A stretch of 38,306 bases of DNA from an uncultured Pelagibacteraceae bacterium (GCA_902574685.1 CACGOO010000012.1:1-38306), one strand, 5' to 3'. Counted from the stretch's first letter, positions 1 to 8,978 are shown. The notes: generated from the letters alone by a model not told the origin. A program made the numbers and translations.

Positions 1-234
1 AAAAAAGGATTAATATATTTAATAAAATTTTATAAATATTTCATTTCACCAGTTTTAGGTAATAATTGCAGGTATCTTCCAACTTGTTCAGAGTATTTTA
101 TTGATAGTTTAAATGAACATGGTGTTTTGAAAGGTTGTTATGAAGGCATCAAAAGAATTTTATCTTGTCATCCTATAAAATTTTTGGGAGGAAGATATGG
201 GTATGACCCGGTAAAGAAAAAAAATATTAAATAA
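1..234 (+). CDS. yidD: YidD membrane protein insertion efficiency factor (5' partial)
   Basis: The frame is open from the first base and encodes 77 residues to a TAA at 232-234, with no usable start codon near the edge, so the beginning of the gene lies upstream of the window. Visible YidD hallmarks are ISPVLGNNCRYLPTCSEY, a GVLKGCYEGIKRILSCHP segment, and a C-terminal GGRYGYDPV. The three conserved cysteines of the family are present. YidD is a small membrane-associated protein thought to help YidC insert proteins into the inner membrane. The stop overlaps the yidC start by one base (TAATG), so the two are translationally coupled, as in the usual rpmH-rnpA-yidD-yidC order. Confidence 0.93.
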   Translation, partial: KKGLIYLIKFYKYFISPVLGNNCRYLPTCSEYFIDSLNEHGVLKGCYEGIKRILSCHPIKFLGGRYGYDPVKKKNIK

Positions 235-1916
235 TGGACACAAGAAACGTAATAGCAGCAATCTCATTAAGTGCAGCAGTAATAATTCTTTATGGATTAT
301 TTTTTGCTCCGCCAAGTCCTGATCCAAAGCAGGTAACTAATAATGATCAAAATAAGAACAATCTTCAATTAAACGAAGCACCAAAAATAGATCAAAATAT
401 TGAGAATAATAAAATTTCTAGATCAGAGGCAATTAACAAAGTTGAAAGAATACTTTTTGAAAATGAAAATATTAAAGGTTCTATTTCTCTAGAAGGATCA
501 CTAATCGATGACCTAATTTTTAAGAAATATACTGAAACTTTAGACTCTGATAAAAATGTAGTTTTACTTAATCCTAAAGAGTCTGAAAATGGTTATTACA
601 TAGAAACAGGCTGGGCTATAAATAATAAAGATATCGAAGTCCCTAATTCATATACAAAGTGGGAAGTTGTCGGCAATAAATTACTTACACCGAACAATCC
701 AATTAAATTGTTGTGGAATAATGAGCAGAATATAACTTTTGAGAAAGAAATAAGTATAGATGATAAATTTTTATTTACTGTTAACCAAAAAATTACGAAT
801 AATACTCAAAATACTTATAACTTTTATCCCTACGGACAGATTATTAGAAACTTAGCTCCCGATGTAACTGATTTTTATATATTACATGAAGGTTTATTAG
901 GTGTTTTTGATGATAATCTTGTTGAAGAAGATTACGATGACATAAAAGACAAGAAGTACTCTGTAAATGCCAACAAAGGGTGGATGGGTATTACAGATAA
1001 ATATTGGATAACAAGTTTAATCCCAGAAAGTAACAAAAGTTTTAGATCAGATTTCGATTATAAAAATAAATTTAAAGCTAACTTCATAGAGACTGCTGCA
1101 ACAGAAGTCAGAGCTAATGAAAGTAAAACTAATCAGGTAAAAGTTATTATTGCAGCAAAAGAAGTAGATGTTGTTGATGGTTACGCTGAAAAACTAAATA
1201 TTAATAAATTTGATTTAGCAATTGATTGGGGTTTCCTATATTTTTTAACAAAACCAATATTTTTGATATCTGATTATTTCTTTAAATTAACTGGCAACTA
1301 TGGAATTGCAATTATACTAATAACCGCTTGTATAAGAATATTATTTTTTCCTCTCGCTAACTACTCATTTAGATCAATGGCAAAAATGAAAGTTCTTCAA
1401 CCCGAGATGGTAAGGCTTAAAGAGCTTCATAAGGAAGATAAAATGAAGTTACAGCAAGAAATGATGGCTCTTTACAAAAGAGAGAAGGTTAATCCAGTAA
1501 GTGGGTGTTTGCCTATTTTAATTCAAATACCATTCTTTTTTGCAATTTATAAAATGTTGTTTGTTACAATTGAAATGAGACATCAGCCTTTTTTTGGTTG
1601 GATACATGATCTAAGTGAGAGAGATCCAACGAGTTTATTTAATCTATTTGGTTTGTTACCTTATGATGTTCCATCATTTTTGATTATCGGCGCTTGGCCA
1701 GTAGCAATGGGTGTAACAATGTGGATGCAACAAAAACTTAATCCAACACCACCAGATCCAATTCAGCAAAAGATTTTCATGTTTTTTCCTGTATTTTTAA
1801 CAGTTATACTTGCACCTTTTCCATCAGGGTTAGTTATATATTGGACAATTAACAACGTGCTTACAATGGCACAACAGTATGTAATTATGAAGAGAACTTC
1901 AGTTAAAACAGTTTAA
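234..1916 (+). CDS. yidC: YidC membrane protein insertase
   Basis: A 560-residue inner-membrane insertase that places Sec-dependent and Sec-independent proteins in the membrane. There is an N-terminal membrane segment (about residues 6-25), a low-complexity Asn/Lys linker, a periplasmic beta domain (about 80-320) and the conserved five-helix core from about 335 to the end. The core contains the conserved hydrophilic-groove arginine (R368, in ACIRILFFPLANYS), the coiled cytoplasmic segment MAKMKVLQPEMVRLKELHKE, and NPVSGCLPILIQIPFFFAIY. The last core segment reads FPSGLVIYWTINNVLTMAQQ. Length and layout match Gram-negative YidC. It sits directly after yidD with a one-base overlap and abuts argB with no gap. 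Confidence 0.97.
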   Translation: MDTRNVIAAISLSAAVIILYGLFFAPPSPDPKQVTNNDQNKNNLQLNEAPKIDQNIENNKISRSEAINKVERILFENENIKGSISLEGSLIDDLIFKKYTETLDSDKNVVLLNPKESENGYYIETGWAINNKDIEVPNSYTKWEVVGNKLLTPNNPIKLLWNNEQNITFEKEISIDDKFLFTVNQKITNNTQNTYNFYPYGQIIRNLAPDVTDFYILHEGLLGVFDDNLVEEDYDDIKDKKYSVNANKGWMGITDKYWITSLIPESNKSFRSDFDYKNKFKANFIETAATEVRANESKTNQVKVIIAAKEVDVVDGYAEKLNINKFDLAIDWGFLYFLTKPIFLISDYFFKLTGNYGIAIILITACIRILFFPLANYSFRSMAKMKVLQPEMVRLKELHKEDKMKLQQEMMALYKREKVNPVSGCLPILIQIPFFFAIYKMLFVTIEMRHQPFFGWIHDLSERDPTSLFNLFGLLPYDVPSFLIIGAWPVAMGVTMWMQQKLNPTPPDPIQQKIFMFFPVFLTVILAPFPSGLVIYWTINNVLTMAQQYVIMKRTSVKTV

Positions 1917-1919
1917 TTG

Positions 1920-2768
1920 ATGGAATTAGATAAGATTATTCCAACAGATGGGCCGAATATCAATGAAGTTGAAAAATATATAAACAAATACCAGTCTGAG
2001 GTTATAGTAATTAAATGTGGTGGATCTGTTTTATTAGATAAAAAACTATTTAATCAGTTCATAGAAGATATTTCAGTAATAAATAAAATCGGTTTATCAG
2101 CAATAGTAGTTCATGGTGGAGGTAAAAATATTAAAAAAAAATTAGATGAAAATAATATTGAAACAAGATTTATCAAAGGACTTAGGGTTTCAGACGAAAA
2201 AACAATTAGATATATAGAAGAGGCTTTACTAGAGCTGAATTTAGAAATTTTAAACGAATTAAAATCTAAAAACACTAATGTTTGTTCAATATCACCTAAA
2301 GAAAATAATGTAATTAATATTATTCCTGAAAGTAAAGAATTGGGATATGTCGGTACACCAAAAAAAATTAATAAAGAGAAAATATTAAATTTTATTAACA
2401 ATAAACAAATACCAATCGTTGTCCCTTTAGGAGTGGGTGATGATGGTAGAATTTATAATATTAATGCAGATGTTGCAGCAGGCTCAATTGCAAAAGAGAT
2501 CGATGCTAGACGACTTCTTTTGATGACAGATGTTGAGGGGGTTCTTGATGAAAATCAAAAACTTATATCTGAAATTAATCTCAATAGAGCAAACGAAATG
2601 TTAAAAAATAATATTATTTCTGGTGGCATGATACCAAAAATAAACACTTGTTTAGATGCAATATCTAATGGTGTTAGAGGTGTTGTTATTGTCGATGGAA
2701 GAAAACCACATTCAATACTATTTGAGATATTTTCTGATAAGGGCGCAGGAACATTAATTAGAAAATGA
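1920..2768 (+). CDS. argB: Acetylglutamate kinase
   Basis: Phosphorylates N-acetylglutamate in the second step of cyclic arginine synthesis (cytoplasm). Amino-acid-kinase-fold signatures are present in order: VIKCGGSVL near the N-terminus, VVHGGGKNI, the NADVAAGSIAKEI substrate segment, LLMTDVEGVLD, and SGGMIPKI near the C-terminus. A TTG at 1917 immediately precedes an ATG at 1920; I chose the ATG, giving 282 residues, because it costs only one residue and is the stronger codon. The gene starts 3 bases after the yidC stop, and its TGA (2766-2768) overlaps the next ATG (2765). In many alphaproteobacteria engB lies between yidC and argB; it is absent here. Confidence 0.96.
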   Translation: MELDKIIPTDGPNINEVEKYINKYQSEVIVIKCGGSVLLDKKLFNQFIEDISVINKIGLSAIVVHGGGKNIKKKLDENNIETRFIKGLRVSDEKTIRYIEEALLELNLEILNELKSKNTNVCSISPKENNVINIIPESKELGYVGTPKKINKEKILNFINNKQIPIVVPLGVGDDGRIYNINADVAAGSIAKEIDARRLLLMTDVEGVLDENQKLISEINLNRANEMLKNNIISGGMIPKINTCLDAISNGVRGVVIVDGRKPHSILFEIFSDKGAGTLIRK

Positions 2769-3436
2769 ATAATTTAAAAAATATTAAAAATATTTTATTC
2801 GACTGCGATGGCGTTTTATATAATGATTTAGAAGCAGTTTTTGGCCAAGTTAGTAAGAGAATGACAAAATATATCTCAAATAAACTCAACCTAGATCTAG
2901 TGAAAGCTAAGGAATTACAAAGAGATTATTTTCACAAATACAACACAAGTTTAAATGGATTGATGATACATCATAATATACCACCGGAAGAATTCTTGGA
3001 GTATGTTCATGATATTGATCTTTCATTTATGGAAAAAGATCTTGTTTTAAGAAATGAGCTTGAAAATTTAAATTTAAATAAGTTTGTATTCACAAACGGA
3101 AGTAGAGCGCACGTAAAAAATATAGTGAAAACTCTTGGTATCGAAGACCAATTTAAAGATATATTTGATATCGTAGACGCAAAATATCACCCTAAGCCTG
3201 AAGCGAAAGCTTTTGATCTTATGGTTGATAAATTTAAGATTAATCCAAAAGAAACTCTTTATATCGAGGATATAGCTAAAAATTTATCAATAGGTAAAGA
3301 GCGGGGGACAATAACAGCTTGGCTTATCAATAATGAATACTGGGGTAAAAAAGAATCTGATAAAGATTACATCGACTATAAAATCGAAAATCTCTCTTTA
3401 TTTTTAAAAGAAATAAGGTTATTAAAAAGTTCTTAA
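2765..3436 (+). CDS. HAD-superfamily pyrimidine 5'-nucleotidase-like hydrolase
   Basis: A 223-residue haloacid-dehalogenase phosphatase, probably dephosphorylating a small metabolite such as a pyrimidine nucleotide. All four HAD motifs are visible: motif I FDCDGVLY with nucleophile D13 and acid D15, motif II FTNGS (T110), motif III lysine K144 in HPKPEAKAF, and motif [10 protein letters not shown] (E168, D169). An alpha-helical cap follows motif I. Alphaproteobacteria commonly carry a Sdt1/PPN-type pyrimidine 5'-nucleotidase between argB and dapD, and position and fold agree. The substrate is not provable from sequence. It overlaps argB by four bases (ATGA) and ends four bases before dapD, so it is in the same operon. 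Confidence 0.85.
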   Translation: MNNLKNIKNILFDCDGVLYNDLEAVFGQVSKRMTKYISNKLNLDLVKAKELQRDYFHKYNTSLNGLMIHHNIPPEEFLEYVHDIDLSFMEKDLVLRNELENLNLNKFVFTNGSRAHVKNIVKTLGIEDQFKDIFDIVDAKYHPKPEAKAFDLMVDKFKINPKETLYIEDIAKNLSIGKERGTITAWLINNEYWGKKESDKDYIDYKIENLSLFLKEIRLLKSS

Positions 3437-3440
3437 ATTT

Positions 3441-4268
3441 ATGAGCATAGAAAATATAATCAATGATGCATGGGAAAATAGAGACCAAGTAAGTCCTAAC
3501 TCAGATGAGAATTTAAAAAATACTGTTAATCAAATTATTGATGACTTAGATAGTGGCAAAGTCAGAGTAGCAGAAAAAATTAATGGTGAGTGGGTAACAC
3601 ATCAACATATAAAAAAAGCAATTATGTTAAGTTTTAGAATTTACCCAATGGAAAATTTAAATGGTCCTTACAGTAGTTGGTATGACAAAGCGCATCTTTT
3701 AAAAGGTAAAACGGCAGGTTGGTCTAAAGAAGACCATGAAAAAGCTGGTTTCAGAATGGTTCCTAATTCTCCAGTGAGAAAAGGATCTTTTGTAGGCAAA
3801 AATGCTGTTTTGATGCCATGCTATGTGAATATAGGAGCATACATTGATGAGGGAACAATGATAGATACTTTCGCAAGAGCAGGGAGCTGTTCTCAAATCG
3901 GAAAAAATTGTCATATCTCTGCAGGTAGCGGAGTTGGAGGAGTTTTAGAGCCTGCACAAGCATTGCCAACAATCATTGAGGACAATGTTTTTTTAGGAGC
4001 AATGTCCGAGGTTGTAGAAGGAGTGATAGTTGGCGAAGGTTCTGTTTTAAGTATGGGAATGTATATTGGACAATCAACAAAAATTGTTAACAGGAAAACA
4101 GGTGAAATAAGCTACGGTAAAATTCCACCATATTCTGTTGTTGTTCCAGGCTCTCTACCAGATAAAAGTAATTCAAGCGCTCCATCCTTATATTGCGCGG
4201 TAATAATCAAACAAGTAGACGAAAAAACAAGATCAAAGACTTCAATAAACGATCTTTTAAGAGAATAA
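3441..4268 (+). CDS. dapD: 2,3,4,5-tetrahydropyridine-2,6-dicarboxylate N-succinyltransferase
   Basis: Transfers succinate from succinyl-CoA to tetrahydrodipicolinate in the succinylase branch of diaminopimelate/lysine synthesis. The 275-residue protein has the helical N-terminal domain ([10 protein letters not shown]...) followed by a left-handed beta-helix of hexapeptide repeats, about residues 100-205 ([40 protein letters not shown]). The segment [12 protein letters not shown] and the following [20 protein letters not shown] are typical DapD. Length equals the usual 270-285. dapE follows after four bases, completing two consecutive steps of the pathway. Confidence 0.97.
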   Translation: MSIENIINDAWENRDQVSPNSDENLKNTVNQIIDDLDSGKVRVAEKINGEWVTHQHIKKAIMLSFRIYPMENLNGPYSSWYDKAHLLKGKTAGWSKEDHEKAGFRMVPNSPVRKGSFVGKNAVLMPCYVNIGAYIDEGTMIDTFARAGSCSQIGKNCHISAGSGVGGVLEPAQALPTIIEDNVFLGAMSEVVEGVIVGEGSVLSMGMYIGQSTKIVNRKTGEISYGKIPPYSVVVPGSLPDKSNSSAPSLYCAVIIKQVDEKTRSKTSINDLLRE

Positions 4269-4272
4269 ATTA

Positions 4273-5415
4273 ATGAAAACCTATAATGAACTAAACTTAG
4301 CTCAAGAGCTAATAAAATTTCAAACTATTAAAACAGAAGATAAAGGGATTATGAATTTCCTTTCAAAGAAACTTTTCTCATTAGGTTTTAAATGTCAGAT
4401 AATAAAATCAAAAGGTACAGGTGCTAAACCTGCATTAAATTTATATGCAAAATTTGGTAAATCAAAACCTAACATTAATTATTTAGGTCATACAGATGTT
4501 GTCGCTAACCTTAATAATTGGGAATTTCCACCATTTAAAGCAGTAGTAAAAAACGGATATTTGTATGGAAGAGGATCACAGGACATGAAGGGTAGTGTAG
4601 CATGTTGGATAAGTGCTGTAAGTGATTTTATTAAAAACGAAAAATTTAAAGGCTCTATATCAATAATAATTACGGCTGATGAAGAAACTACAGGTCATGG
4701 TTGTCCAGCTGTTATGAAATATTTAAAGAAAAAAAAAGAAAAAATTGACTTTTCAATAGTAGGTGAACCGACATCAAACAAATCAGTTGGAGATGAAATC
4801 AGGATTGGAAGAAGAGGTTCTATGAATGCAACAGTAACTGTATATGGGAAAAGTGGACACTCTGCATTTTATGGGACATATATAAATCCATGTACTACTA
4901 TTGCTAAAATAATATCTAAATTGAAAAGTGTTCCGTTAGACAAAGGAACAAAGTATATGCCACCATCAAATTTGGAATTTACAAAAATGCACGTGGATAA
5001 TATATCTGAAAATGTAGTCCCACAATCTGCTAGTGCTAAATTTAATGTTAGATTTAATTCAACTTATAAATCGACATCTTTGAAAAAAAAACTTAGTAAA
5101 ATTATTAATGCAGTTGCAAAAAAAGAAAATTGCAAAACTAAAATAGATTATAAAGTAAGTGGAGAAGCATTTTACACAGAGCCAAATAAAGAAATTTATA
5201 TGGTAAAAAAAGTCGTAAAAAAAATTACAGGTAAAAATGCAAAATTAAATTGTAGAGGTGGCACAAGTGACAGCAGATTTTTAGGTTCAATACCACGTCT
5301 TGAGCTTGGGTTAAGAAATAATACTATTCATATGGTTAATGAAAGAACATCGATCTCAGATTTAAAAAAGTTAACTAAGATTTATAAGAACATTTTACAT
5401 AATTATTTCGCTTGA
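4273..5415 (+). CDS. dapE: Succinyl-diaminopimelate desuccinylase
   Basis: A di-zinc M20-family peptidase relative that removes succinate from N-succinyl-LL-diaminopimelate, feeding meso-DAP and lysine synthesis. The 380 residues contain the metal-binding pattern of the family: GHTDVV (His and Asp), GRGSQDMKGS, the ITADEETTGHG catalytic/metal glutamates, GEPTSN, the RRGSMNATVTVYGKSGHSA dimerisation-domain entry, and the C-terminal GTSDSRFL and NTIHMVNE histidine. Length matches DapE (about 375-385). Its TGA (5413-5415) overlaps the TTG start of the next gene. Confidence 0.96.
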   Translation: MKTYNELNLAQELIKFQTIKTEDKGIMNFLSKKLFSLGFKCQIIKSKGTGAKPALNLYAKFGKSKPNINYLGHTDVVANLNNWEFPPFKAVVKNGYLYGRGSQDMKGSVACWISAVSDFIKNEKFKGSISIIITADEETTGHGCPAVMKYLKKKKEKIDFSIVGEPTSNKSVGDEIRIGRRGSMNATVTVYGKSGHSAFYGTYINPCTTIAKIISKLKSVPLDKGTKYMPPSNLEFTKMHVDNISENVVPQSASAKFNVRFNSTYKSTSLKKKLSKIINAVAKKENCKTKIDYKVSGEAFYTEPNKEIYMVKKVVKKITGKNAKLNCRGGTSDSRFLGSIPRLELGLRNNTIHMVNERTSISDLKKLTKIYKNILHNYFA

Positions 5416-6341
5416 AAACTGCAATTATAACATCTGAAACTTCAGAAAAACATATAACAGGCGATGGTCATCCAGAGCAACCGAAGAGAGTAGTTTCAAT
5501 AATTGATACTTTAAAAAAAAATAAAGAACTACTTTGGGATAAGCCAGATGTTGTTCCTAATGATATTCTTAATATGACTCATTCTGAAGATTATATTAAT
5601 AATTTAAAAGACTCATTTCCTAAAAGTGGCTTAAACTTTTTAGATGGTGATACTGTTGTATCGCCTGGAAGTAAGGATGCAGTATTTCAAGCCGCAGGAT
5701 CAGCTATAAGTGCAATAGATGGAATTGAGAATAAAAAATATAAAAATGCATTTTGTGTAGTACGACCACCAGGACACCATGCTGAAAAAAACAAATCAAT
5801 GGGCTTTTGCTGTATTTCTAATGCAGGTGTTGCAGTTAATTATTTAATAAAAAAATATAATTATAAAAGAATTGCATGTGTAGATTTTGATGTTCATTGG
5901 GGAAATGGAAATTATGATGTAATGTATGACAACAAAAATTCACTTTATATATCAACACATCAATATCCATTTTATCCAGGTGGTGGCTCAGAAAAAGACA
6001 AGGGAAAGTATAATAATTCTCTTAATATACCTCTTCCTGCTGGCACAAATTCTGAAGAGTATTTTAATGCTTATGATAGAGTTTTAGATAGGTTAATTGA
6101 ATATAAGCCTGATTACCTAATCTTTTCTGCTGGCTTTGATGCTCACAAGAACGATCCATTAGCTCAATTTGAACTTTCATCCAAAGATTTTTATGAAATA
6201 ACAAGAAGAACACTAAAAGCCACTAATAAATTTACTAACGGGAAAGTGGTATCTTTATTAGAAGGTGGATACGACCTAAAAGCACTTGCTGAAAGCGCTA
6301 ATTATCATGTAAATGCATTAATCGAGTCGGAAAATAAATAA
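5412..6341 (+). CDS. Histone-deacetylase-family (AcuC/HdaH-like) amidohydrolase
   Basis: A 309-residue cytoplasmic zinc amidohydrolase of the arginase/HDAC fold. Active-site pieces are complete: RPPGHHAE with the His pair H122-H123, DFDVHWGNG with D158 and zinc ligands D160 and H162, SAGFDAHKND with zinc ligand D243, and LEGGYDL with the catalytic Tyr Y287. The N-terminal GDGHPEQPKR is the usual class II motif. In bacteria such enzymes deacetylate acetyl-lysine, acetylpolyamines or related amides; the substrate here cannot be read from sequence. The start is a TTG (5412) overlapping the dapE stop; no in-frame ATG would preserve the conserved N-terminus. It is followed after two bases by a SET-domain gene. 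Confidence 0.92.
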   Translation: MKTAIITSETSEKHITGDGHPEQPKRVVSIIDTLKKNKELLWDKPDVVPNDILNMTHSEDYINNLKDSFPKSGLNFLDGDTVVSPGSKDAVFQAAGSAISAIDGIENKKYKNAFCVVRPPGHHAEKNKSMGFCCISNAGVAVNYLIKKYNYKRIACVDFDVHWGNGNYDVMYDNKNSLYISTHQYPFYPGGGSEKDKGKYNNSLNIPLPAGTNSEEYFNAYDRVLDRLIEYKPDYLIFSAGFDAHKNDPLAQFELSSKDFYEITRRTLKATNKFTNGKVVSLLEGGYDLKALAESANYHVNALIESENK

Positions 6342-6343
6342 CC

Positions 6344-6805
6344 ATGAAACTATATAAACAAAAATCATCAAATATTGATAACATGGGACTATTTGCATCT
6401 AAAAATATAAAAAAAGGAACTAAGATTATCTACTACACAGGTAAAATAATTACAAAAAAACAGACCGAAAATAATCCAAAATTTGATAATGATAAAGCGA
6501 TTTATCTTTTTAACTTAAATAATAGATATGATTTAGACGGTGATTTTGCTTATAATACTGCAAGACTTATTAATCATTCTTGTGATCCAAACTGCGAAGT
6601 TGAAGGCAAAGGTTTAAAATTATGGATTAGTTCTATTAAAGATATAAATAAAAATGAGGAACTAACTTATGATTATGGTTTTAGTTTTGATGAAAACTAT
6701 AAAGATTTTCCTTGTAAGTGTGGCTCCAAAAATTGTTGTGGTTATATAGTTAGAGAAGGATCAAGATGGAGAATAAAAAAGAAAAAAAAAAAATCTAATA
6801 AATAA
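6344..6805 (+). CDS. Small SET-domain protein (putative lysine methyltransferase)
   Basis: The 153 residues are essentially one SET domain plus a post-SET tail. Seen in order: MGLFASKNIKKGTKIIYYTG (SET-N), the pseudoknot motif RLINHSCDPNC (74-84), NEELTYDYGF (104-113) with the catalytic-type Tyr, and a post-SET zinc motif CKCGSKNCCGYI (C124, C126, C131) which, with C84, would form the usual Cys4 zinc site. SET proteins transfer methyl groups from S-adenosylmethionine to protein lysines. The C-terminus ends in RWRIKKKKKKSNK, a basic tail that may bind nucleic acid or be an effect of A-rich codons. The 3' end overlaps truA on the opposite strand by 11 bases. The protein target is unknown. Confidence 0.9.
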   Translation: MKLYKQKSSNIDNMGLFASKNIKKGTKIIYYTGKIITKKQTENNPKFDNDKAIYLFNLNNRYDLDGDFAYNTARLINHSCDPNCEVEGKGLKLWISSIKDINKNEELTYDYGFSFDENYKDFPCKCGSKNCCGYIVREGSRWRIKKKKKKSNK

Positions 6806-7535
6806 TTTTCTCTAGATATAAACCATGTGCAGGAGCAATAGGAGCACAATTTTTTCTTGATTTTGATTTAAATATACTGGTAAATTTTTTTAAGTTCCAT
6901 TTATTTTCACCAAGGTATTTGAGTGAACCAACCATGGATCTTACTTGACTCTTAAGAAATGATTTTGATACAAATTGAATTTTTATAACATTTTTAACTT
7001 TGGTTATTTTTACCTTCTTCATGGTTCTCACTGGACTTTTTGCAGCACAATTAGATGCTCTGAAAGTTGAAAAATCATGAGTTCCAATTAATTTTTTGGC
7101 TCCTTTTTTCATCAAATCGACATTAATTTTCTTTTTAACATGCCACTCTCTATTAAAATTAATAACAGAAGGAGAAACATCATTTCTTATTAAATAAGTA
7201 TACCGTCTTTCTTTCGCAGAATATCTTGAATGAAAAAATTTATTTTTTCTTTTAATTTTTAATATTGATATTTTTTTTTTATTTAAAAAAAAGTTTAGTG
7301 AATTTATTAATTTATCTTTTTGAATAATTTTGTTTGTAGTATCAAAGTGTGCTGATTGCTCATTAGCATGAACTCCCGTGTCTGTTCGTCCAGAGCCGTA
7401 AATTTTAATTTTTTCTTTAAGTAATTTAGATAAGACAATCTCAATATTTTCCTGAATTGACTTATCTTTTTTTTGAATTTGCCAACCATTGTATAAGGTG
7501 CCTTCGTATTCTATTAAAATCTGATATCTATTCAC
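6795..7535 (-). CDS. truA: tRNA pseudouridine synthase A
   Basis: Isomerises uridines 38-40 of the tRNA anticodon stem to pseudouridine. The 246 residues contain the catalytic motif GSGRTDTGVHA with D52, the N-terminal EYEGTLYNGWQIQ, the RYTYLIRND strand, and GTHDFSTFRASNCAAKSPVRT in the C-terminal half. Length is normal (about 245-270). It is the last gene of a minus-strand operon and its ATG lies within the 3' end of fmt (8-base overlap). In many alphaproteobacteria truA-fmt-def lies close to dapE, as it does here apart from the intervening HDAC/SET pair. Confidence 0.96.
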   Translation of the reverse strand: MNRYQILIEYEGTLYNGWQIQKKDKSIQENIEIVLSKLLKEKIKIYGSGRTDTGVHANEQSAHFDTTNKIIQKDKLINSLNFFLNKKKISILKIKRKNKFFHSRYSAKERRYTYLIRNDVSPSVINFNREWHVKKKINVDLMKKGAKKLIGTHDFSTFRASNCAAKSPVRTMKKVKITKVKNVIKIQFVSKSFLKSQVRSMVGSLKYLGENKWNLKKFTSIFKSKSRKNCAPIAPAHGLYLEKIIY

Positions 7536-8442
7536 TTTTTATTATCGTTCCTTTTCTAACCTTATTTCCTAATAAAAATTCATTTATCGATTGTGGATTC
7601 TTACCTTCTTTTTGTATCTCAATAATATTTATTGAATTTTCACCACATGCAATTGTCATTTGTTCGTCAATTACTTCACCGATTGTTGCAGACTGCTTGT
7701 TTATTTTGGCTTTTAATATTTTATGTCTTTTGTTGTTAAACTCAAACCATGCACCGGGTTTTGGGTATAATCCATTTATTTGAGCAATTATGTTACTAGC
7801 ACTACTATTCCAATCTATCTTTCCCTCTATTTTTTGAATTTTTTTTGCGTATGTAGCTTTAGTATGATCTTGCTCTTTAAATATTGCTTTTCCTTCTAAA
7901 ACATTTTGCACATTTTCCAAAATTTTTTCTGCACTCAAATAAGATAACTTTTCAGACAAAGTTTCTGCATTATCTTGGTCAAGAATATTTACTGAATATT
8001 TATTACATACTGGTCCAGAATCTAATTTTTCATTAATTTTCATAAATGATATACCAGTTTTTTTTTCAATGTTTAAAATCGATCTTTGGATTGGTGCCGC
8101 CCCTCTCCATTTTGGTAATAATGAAGCATGAATATTCAAAAAACCTTTTTTACTCAAATCAAGAATTTTTTTTGAAATTAACTGTCCGTATGCAACAACA
8201 ATTACAAGATCTAAATTTAATTCTTTAAGATATTCAAATTCTTCATCAATTTTTTTTGGGGTTTTAATTTCTAAATTAAGTTCCTCTGCACATTTATGAA
8301 TTAGTGATTTCGTAAACTTTTGACCTCTATTTGATTTACTTGGAGGCTGAGTAAAAACACATTTAATTTTATATTTTTGATTAATTTTTTTTAGAATAGG
8401 CACAGCAAACTGCGGTGTACCCATGAATACAATATTTGACAT
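7528..8442 (-). CDS. fmt: Methionyl-tRNA formyltransferase
   Basis: Formylates Met-tRNA(fMet) using 10-formyl-tetrahydrofolate to make the initiator tRNA. The 304-residue protein has the Rossmann-like formyltransferase domain with FMGTPQFAVPIL at the start, the HASLLPKWRGAAPIQR loop, and the catalytic triad Asn-His-Asp at N103, H105 and D141. A C-terminal OB-like domain (about 205-304) includes NGLYPKPGAWFE. Its ATG abuts the def stop directly, the classic def-fmt pair whose products act at the start and end of the formyl-methionine cycle. Confidence 0.97.
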   Translation of the reverse strand: MSNIVFMGTPQFAVPILKKINQKYKIKCVFTQPPSKSNRGQKFTKSLIHKCAEELNLEIKTPKKIDEEFEYLKELNLDLVIVVAYGQLISKKILDLSKKGFLNIHASLLPKWRGAAPIQRSILNIEKKTGISFMKINEKLDSGPVCNKYSVNILDQDNAETLSEKLSYLSAEKILENVQNVLEGKAIFKEQDHTKATYAKKIQKIEGKIDWNSSASNIIAQINGLYPKPGAWFEFNNKRHKILKAKINKQSATIGEVIDEQMTIACGENSINIIEIQKEGKNPQSINEFLLGNKVRKGTIIKSE

Positions 8443-8964
8443 TTAAACAACAACTCTATTAGAAGTTTTTTGTTTAGACAATTTTTTTATTATTAAATCT
8501 TTTTTTATTTTAGATAAATAATCAATGATTAGTTTTCCATCTAAGTGATTTATCTCATGTTGTAAACATGTTGAGATTAGTCCATCGCATTCCATTTCTT
8601 TCTTATCACCATTTTCGTCTATATACGATACTGTACAAATTTCTGGTCTCTCTATCTCAATAAAAGTATTGGGTATTGATAAACAGCCTTCTTCATATGT
8701 AGACGTTTTTTCACTTAAAATTTTTATTTGTGGATTAATAAAGCATAAAGGTTTTTTTTCATTTTCATTTTTTGATACATCTAAAACAACTACTCTTTTA
8801 AGAATTCCTACTTGAACAGCTGCCAAACCTATACCATTGTGATGGTACATAGTTTCAAATAAATCTTTTATGAGTTTTTTTTCATTAACATCAACTTTAT
8901 TTAATGGCTCAGATTTTTTTCTAAGTATATCATCAGGTACTGTGATTAGTTCTTTTACTGACAT
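8443..8964 (-). CDS. def: Peptide deformylase
   Basis: Removes the N-formyl group from nascent proteins at the ribosome exit tunnel. The 173 residues hold all three family motifs: GIGLAAVQVG (44-53), EGCLSIP with metal ligand C94, and QHEINHLDG with ligands H136 and H140 and catalytic E137. These are the Fe/Zn-binding residues of type 1 deformylases. The C-terminus is a basic helix. It lies directly upstream of fmt with no gap and 14 bases downstream of the exported unknown protein. Confidence 0.97.
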   Translation of the reverse strand: MSVKELITVPDDILRKKSEPLNKVDVNEKKLIKDLFETMYHHNGIGLAAVQVGILKRVVVLDVSKNENEKKPLCFINPQIKILSEKTSTYEEGCLSIPNTFIEIERPEICTVSYIDENGDKKEMECDGLISTCLQHEINHLDGKLIIDYLSKIKKDLIIKKLSKQKTSNRVVV

Positions 8965-8978
8965 AGTTTATTTATTCT

